From: Stephanodiscus triporus
Lineage: Eukaryota > Bacillariophyta > Thalassiosirophyceae > Thalassiosirales > Thalassiosiraceae
Assembly (NCBI GenBank): GCA_036939755.1
Contig: JALLAZ010000450.1
Location: 1 to 15,320 of the forward strand
Direction of reading: 5' to 3'
Length of the DNA stretch: 15,320 nt
The translations under genes were made by a program, and so were the position numbers. Shown here piece after piece: positions 14,883 to 15,320 of the stretch (positions within the stretch are counted from its first letter, which is position 1; each line of letters starts with the position of its first letter). The notes below the pieces were generated by a model. It worked only from the letters and a program-made list of their open reading frames with translations, was not told the origin of the DNA and did no database searches.

Positions 14883-15320
14883 GGATAGGGTGATCAAGAG
14901 AGTGAATGAAGATGACGCAACATCGCCTCATCATGCCGCCTCCAACCGCAGCGCAGCCCTCCTTACTCCTCGCTCCTCGCCATCACCATTCTCCCCCTCT
15001 CCTGCGAACTGTTTGATTGTTGTGTTGTTTCACCTGACAACTTGCCTCCTTCTTCATTCCTCTATTGTTGTGTGTTCCTCCTCCTTCTCCCCCACTGCAT
15101 TGATGCTAGTCGTTGCCATCACCGTCACCATCACCGTCCCACCTTTGTCATCGTTGTCGTCGTCCTGGCCGTAGTTGTCGTCGTCGTCGTCGTCGTCATC
15201 ATCATTATCGTCATTGTCATCGTTGCCGACTATCCCCCCCCCCCCTCCGCGTGATCTATTTGATTAAAAATGTGAAGGGGGGGGAAGGGGGGTCTCCCCC
15301 CACATTCGAAGATTGTTGCT
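14883..15320. other. Low-complexity right edge, no gene
   Basis: The stretch is C/T-rich, followed by a GTC/GTT/ATC trinucleotide region (about 15140-15225), C and G homopolymers (15235-15247, 15278-15300). Reading frames here are chance translations of simple repeats. Confidence 0.6.
15140..15225. repeat. Imperfect trinucleotide (GTC/GTT/ATC) repeat
   Basis: A run of GTCGTCGTC units grades into CATCATCATTATCGTC variants. It is simple sequence with no supported coding frame. Confidence 0.85.

Noticed and set aside
14755..15174. 139-codon plus-strand ORF at the right edge
   Set aside because: The translation is low-complexity Ser/Val/Thr from C/T-rich and triplet-repeat DNA, and it overlaps the P-domain relic in a different frame.

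Overview
The window looks like nuclear DNA of a diatom, or a close stramenopile relative. The clearest evidence is a nuclear gene for the photosystem II assembly factor HCF136. Its N-terminus is layered: an ER-type signal with a VWA-FAP junction (like the diatom ASAFAP plastid motif), then a transit-like stretch, then a twin-arginine thylakoid signal. Short GT-AG introns (about 95-185 nt), many simple repeats, and Pro-Ser-Glu-Asn repeat linkers next to P domains also fit. The species cannot be named from sequence alone.

Layout. Positions 1-4740 are gene-poor. They hold a decayed PIF/Harbinger-like DDE transposase (1-700, minus), a truncated P-domain fragment with repeat linkers (about 1001-1400, minus), several tandem repeats and one orphan exon-like ORF (4111-4216, minus). 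Positions 4741-13616 are a compact gene block, visibly richer in G and C, with six genes. These are GSK3 kinase (minus, 4 exons), an unrecognised Cys/His-rich protein of 162 aa (plus, 3 exons), an isoprenylcysteine-methylesterase-like alpha/beta hydrolase (minus, 2 exons, with an apparent one-base frameshift), an RsmE-type SPOUT rRNA methyltransferase (plus), HCF136 (minus) and a secreted or targeted thioredoxin-like protein with a CPPC site (plus). From 13617 to the right edge the DNA is gene-poor again and carries a second P-domain relic (about 14115-14880, plus) broken by an in-frame stop.

The six genes alternate strands strictly, giving three divergent pairs with shared upstream regions (about 490, 512 and 275 nt) and two convergent junctions (136 and 300 nt). 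The HCF136/thioredoxin shared upstream region is the most notable regulatory sequence. It holds an 18-bp perfect palindrome of four ACGT cores, a TGAGTCA site and a TGACGTCA CRE within 60 bp, the kind of bZIP sites known from diatom CO2/light-responsive promoters.

I found no RNA genes, CRISPR array or prokaryotic operon. I do not see a convincing new multi-gene system. The items most worth a second look are the bZIP-site cluster, the two opposed P-domain relics flanking the gene block, the unknown Cys-rich gene, and the frameshift in the methylesterase gene.
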